Shown here piece by piece: positions 4,923-7,140 of a stretch of DNA of 7,140 bases. A program made the translations under genes and the position numbers. This DNA comes from an uncultured Oscillospiraceae bacterium (GTDB taxonomy: Bacteria > Bacillota > Clostridia > Oscillospirales > Acutalibacteraceae), in NCBI GenBank assembly GCA_958451705.1, contig CAUDRD010000077.1, positions 1 to 7,140 of the forward strand, written 5' to 3'. Position 1 is the first letter of the stretch. Every line of letters starts with the position of its first letter. The notes below the pieces were generated by a model. It had not been told where the DNA came from, made no database searches, and saw only the letters and a list, made by a program, of their open reading frames with translations.

Positions 4923-5537
4923 ATGAATATTCTTGTTTTGGGCTGCGGAAAAGCCGGAGTTCGTCTGGCAAAACTGCTGGATTCAAAAGGACACGATGTG
5001 TCCGTTGTGGATCACTCTCCATCAAGGTTGGATTTATTAGGCGATGATTTTTCCGGAATGTCAGCTGCCGGAGAGGTTTTTGACCTTGAGACTCTTCTGA
5101 GTATAGGAGCGGATAACGCCGACGCTGCGGTTATTTTATCACCTGAGGATAATTCGAACATAATGGCGGCACAGCTTTTAAAGAAGGAATTCAACATAGG
5201 CAAAATATATACAAGAATTCTCGACCCGGCAAAGGAAGAGGTATTCAAAGGTATGGGCTTTGAGACAATATGCTCTACCAGTTACGAAGTAAGCCATATA
5301 TACGACGCAATAACCTCCGACGAGGAGGAGATGTCAGCCGAGATTTTCGGAAAAAGCTATTCCTTTGAAATATTGGAAACTGACAAAGGCGATTACGGCA
5401 AGAAGCCGGAAGAACTGGAGCTTATGGAAAACGAAATGGTTTTCGCAATAAAAAGAGATGGCGGAGAAATTCTGCCGGCAAACGCTCCCGAGCTTAAAAT
5501 ACAGCACGGCGACAAAGTGATACTGGTAAAGTTCTGA
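4923..5537 (+). CDS. trkA: TrkA/KtrA-family potassium uptake regulator (RCK protein), copy 1
   Basis: 204 residues, one complete RCK unit: a Rossmann nucleotide-binding domain (about 1-135) and an RCK_C ligand-binding domain (about 140-204). The N-terminus reads MNILVLGCGKAG, with Gly7, Gly9 and Gly12 of GxGxxG and Asp30 at the end of strand 2, favouring NAD(H)/ADP-type ligands. Such proteins form cytoplasmic rings that gate a TrkH/KtrB channel in response to nucleotides. The segment around residues 45-60 (SAAGEVFDLETLL) lacks the usual GD motif found in copy 2 (WGDGT), so ligand binding may differ between the two. ATG 4923 gives six bases after GGAGG; the adjacent ATG 4920 would leave three. 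The second copy follows after 21 bases, so they are surely co-transcribed. No channel gene lies in this window. Confidence 0.88.
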   Translation: MNILVLGCGKAGVRLAKLLDSKGHDVSVVDHSPSRLDLLGDDFSGMSAAGEVFDLETLLSIGADNADAAVILSPEDNSNIMAAQLLKKEFNIGKIYTRILDPAKEEVFKGMGFETICSTSYEVSHIYDAITSDEEEMSAEIFGKSYSFEILETDKGDYGKKPEELELMENEMVFAIKRDGGEILPANAPELKIQHGDKVILVKF

Positions 5538-5558
5538 AATTCCGGGAGGTAAATTTAA

Positions 5559-6215
5559 ATGAAAGTTCTTGTAATCGGCGGAGGAAAACTCGGATATTAC
5601 CTTACAAAAATATTGCTTGAAAGCGATTATCAAATAAGGCTTATAGATAACAGCAAGGAAGCGTGCGCTTACGCCGCCGACAATCTTGATGTTCCCGTAA
5701 TTTGGGGCGACGGCACAAGCGTCGAAACTCTCGGGCAGGGAATCGGTGATGGATGCGATGTTGTTATAGCTGTAACCGGTAAGGATCAGGATAACCTTAT
5801 CGCCTGCGAAATTGCCAAAAAGAAATTCGGAGTAAAAAAGGCTTTTGCACGCTCAAATAATCCTAAAAACACCGAGGTGCTTAAAACCCTTGGAGTAGAT
5901 ATAGCAGTCAGCTCAACTCAGATTATCGCCGGACTTATTGAACATGAGGTCGGCGGAGCTGAGGTTAAGTTTATAACTAACGTCAATGAAGGCGATGCAG
6001 TTGTAAGCGAGTTTTCAGTGCCTGAAAACTGGAGACTTTCGGGAATATACCTGAGAGATTTGGATTTGCCGGAAAACTGCGTTATAATTTCCATAATGAG
6101 GGGAAGGGATATGCTTATTCCCCGAGGAAATACCCCGGTTATTTCCGGCGATGAGGTAATGGCTCTTACCGTGGGCAGCGCCGGAAGAAAGCTTAAAAAG
6201 CTGTTTGAAGGATAA
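5559..6215 (+). CDS. trkA: TrkA/KtrA-family potassium uptake regulator (RCK protein), copy 2
   Basis: 218 residues, with the same architecture as the preceding gene: a Rossmann domain opening VLVIGGGKLG (Gly7, Gly9, Gly12), Asp30 in LIDNS, WGDGT and a KDQDNL segment, then an RCK_C domain from about 140 to 212 with a short Lys-rich tail. It should join a ring that controls a TrkH/KtrB-type K+ channel at the inner face of the membrane. The ATG has GGGAGG nine bases upstream. The two copies are clearly diverged paralogues rather than a recent duplication, which suggests distinct roles, perhaps a mixed ring equivalent to E. coli TrkA, where two such units are fused in one chain. The TrkH partner must be encoded elsewhere. 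Family firm; ion and partner inferred. Confidence 0.9.
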   Translation: MKVLVIGGGKLGYYLTKILLESDYQIRLIDNSKEACAYAADNLDVPVIWGDGTSVETLGQGIGDGCDVVIAVTGKDQDNLIACEIAKKKFGVKKAFARSNNPKNTEVLKTLGVDIAVSSTQIIAGLIEHEVGGAEVKFITNVNEGDAVVSEFSVPENWRLSGIYLRDLDLPENCVIISIMRGRDMLIPRGNTPVISGDEVMALTVGSAGRKLKKLFEG

Positions 6216-6357
6216 AAAAGTAAAAAAAACCTAATAATAAAAGCCGGTTATCCTTTCGGAATAAATTAACCGCTGTGTACCTTTGCGGCTGCAGGTTCTG
6301 CCGGCGCAGTTTTCCGAGAGGTTTATATACATATACTGAAAAGTAAAGGAGTATAAT
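6216..6357 (+). promoter_or_regulatory. leader region of the sufC-like operon
   Basis: 142 bases without a recognised gene. A possible -10 TATACT lies at 6332-6337 but has only a weak -35. A GC-rich stretch (6270-6309) holds short alternative stems: CTGC at 6298-6301 can pair with GCAG at 6291-6294 or at 6306-6309. It also holds a GTG-started mini-ORF of 23 codons (6275-6346) whose stop overlaps the AAGGAG of the next gene. I match no known riboswitch here. Some form of leader control is possible but unproven. Confidence 0.35.
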
Positions 6358-7086
6358 ATGCTGGAATTAAAAAACATTTCTTTCCGGGTAGGCGAAAAAA
6401 ACGCCGAGACGGAGATAATTGACGATATAAGCCTTACCGTTGAGGATAAAAAGACCCTTGTTATAACGGGTCCCAACGGAGGAGGTAAATCCACTCTTGC
6501 AAGGCTTATAATGGGTATAGAAAAACCCACATCGGGACGGATTCTTCTTGACGGAGAGGACATAACAGACCTTTCTGTGACGGAGAGAGCAAAAAGAGGT
6601 ATAGGCTATGCTTTTCAGCAGCCTCCGAGATTCAAAGGACTTACTGTACGCAGGCTTTTAAGCCTTGCCCATGGCAGCGAGCTCCCCGAGGATGAGTGCT
6701 GTGCATACCTTACCAATGTAGGACTTTGCTCAAAGGACTACCTTAACCGAGAGGTGGATGCTTCTCTTTCGGGAGGAGAGGTTAAGAGAATAGAGATTGC
6801 CACAATTATGGCGAGAGATTTAAAGGTTGCAATATATGACGAGCCTGAGGCGGGCATTGACCTTTGGAGCTTTACAATGCTTGTAGACAGCTTCCGTGCA
6901 ATGAAAAAAGTACGCAGCGAAAGCGTAGTGCTTATTTCCCATCAGGAGAGAATAATGCAGCTTGCCGACGATATTGCAGTTGTGGCAGGCGGAAAAATCA
7001 AGACCATCGGTCCGAGAGAGGAGGTATTCCCCAACCTTATGGGACAGTTTGGCAGTGCCTGCGAGTTCAGGGGGACGGGGAAATAA
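6358..7086 (+). CDS. sufC: SufC-type ABC ATPase for Fe-S cluster assembly
   Basis: 242-residue cytoplasmic ABC ATPase without membrane segments. The motifs are complete: Walker A GPNGGGKST (38-46), Q-loop FQQPP (86-90), signature LSGGE (137-141), Walker B AIYDEPE with catalytic Glu162, D-loop AGID and switch His195. The signature region (SLSGGEVKRIEIATIM) and FQQPPRFKG resemble SufC-family proteins, and in particular the DEPEAGID variant of short SufC-like ATPases found in anaerobes and archaea, rather than the DETDSGLD of E. coli-type SufC. SufC pairs with SufB or SufD to build Fe-S clusters on a scaffold. AAGGAG lies six bases before ATG 6358. The next ORF starts three bases after the stop and reads like a SufB/SufD N-terminus, which supports the Suf assignment over a generic transporter ATPase. 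Confidence 0.85.
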   Translation: MLELKNISFRVGEKNAETEIIDDISLTVEDKKTLVITGPNGGGKSTLARLIMGIEKPTSGRILLDGEDITDLSVTERAKRGIGYAFQQPPRFKGLTVRRLLSLAHGSELPEDECCAYLTNVGLCSKDYLNREVDASLSGGEVKRIEIATIMARDLKVAIYDEPEAGIDLWSFTMLVDSFRAMKKVRSESVVLISHQERIMQLADDIAVVAGGKIKTIGPREEVFPNLMGQFGSACEFRGTGK

Positions 7087-7089
7087 AAT

Positions 7090-7140
7090 ATGAATAAGAC
7101 AGATTATAATTTACTTGAATCAATAGCCGATATGCACGGC
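7090..7140 (+). CDS. SufB/SufD-like Fe-S assembly scaffold protein, N-terminal fragment
   Basis: Only 17 codons are visible (MNKTDYNLLESIADMHG) before the right edge. The start lies three bases after the sufC stop, with a G-rich ribosome-binding stretch at the end of sufC. The LL-x-x-IADMHG opening resembles, from memory, the N-terminus of the short SufB/SufD-like proteins that accompany this SufC type in clostridia, where the next residues are usually PxGAYNIR. Position next to a SufC gene is the stronger evidence. It would bind SufC and hold the nascent Fe-S cluster. The identification is moderate because so little is in view. Confidence 0.6.
   Translation, partial: MNKTDYNLLESIADMHG

Noticed and set aside
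6244..6273. CGGTTA/TAACCG hairpin with an inner TCC/GGA stem, T-rich afterwards on the minus strand
   Set aside because: It would terminate minus-strand transcription, but no minus-strand gene lies to the right within the window. The stem has a 6-base asymmetric bulge, and on the plus strand it lacks a T-run, so it is not a convincing trkA terminator.
6231..6563. Minus-strand open frame of 110 codons over the sufC start and leader
   Set aside because: It is antisense to the sufC Walker A region and has no recognisable motif; treated as a shadow.

Overview
The window reads as ordinary chromosome from a low-to-moderate GC Gram-positive anaerobe, most likely a member of class Clostridia (Oscillospiraceae/Ruminococcaceae-like). 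This is inferred from the purine-rich Shine-Dalgarno sites (AAGGAG, GGAGG), the sigma-A type promoters, the AT-rich intergenic DNA, and the gene types: a TetM-like GTPase, split TrkA genes, and a two-gene SufC/SufB-like iron-sulfur module. I see no insertion sequence, phage gene, tRNA, rRNA or CRISPR array.

Layout. Positions 1-328 (minus) hold the N-terminus of a TetM/EF-G-like GTPase that runs off the left edge. Positions 508-1302 (minus) encode a ZIP metal transporter with its own terminator, a near-perfect TTGACA/TATAAT promoter and, just downstream of the -10 box, a perfect 9-bp inverted repeat resembling a DtxR/MntR-type operator. Diverging from it are an SGNH/GDSL hydrolase (1495-2349) and a MIF/tautomerase-fold protein (2441-2788). 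A long bidirectional terminator (2828-2867) separates these from a convergent, tightly coupled minus-strand operon of three small unrecognised proteins (4309 down to 2896). This operon is the best candidate here for something undescribed.

A 57-bp divergent intergenic region, carrying a 10-bp direct repeat around a promoter, leads to a YfcE/MJ0936-type metallophosphodiesterase (4367-4825). Next come two adjacent single-unit TrkA (RCK) potassium-channel regulators (4923-5537 and 5559-6215). After a 142-bp leader with a possible Cys-rich mini-ORF come a SufC-type ATPase (6358-7086) and the first 17 codons of a SufB/SufD-like partner (7090 onward, off the right edge).

The genes appear to be independent small units rather than one pathway. 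Three concern metals or ions: ZIP uptake under a probable metal-dependent repressor, K+ uptake control by the TrkA pair, and Fe-S cluster assembly by the SufCB pair. The phosphodiesterase, hydrolase and tautomerase have no obvious link to these. All functional calls come from reading motifs by eye; no database search was possible.
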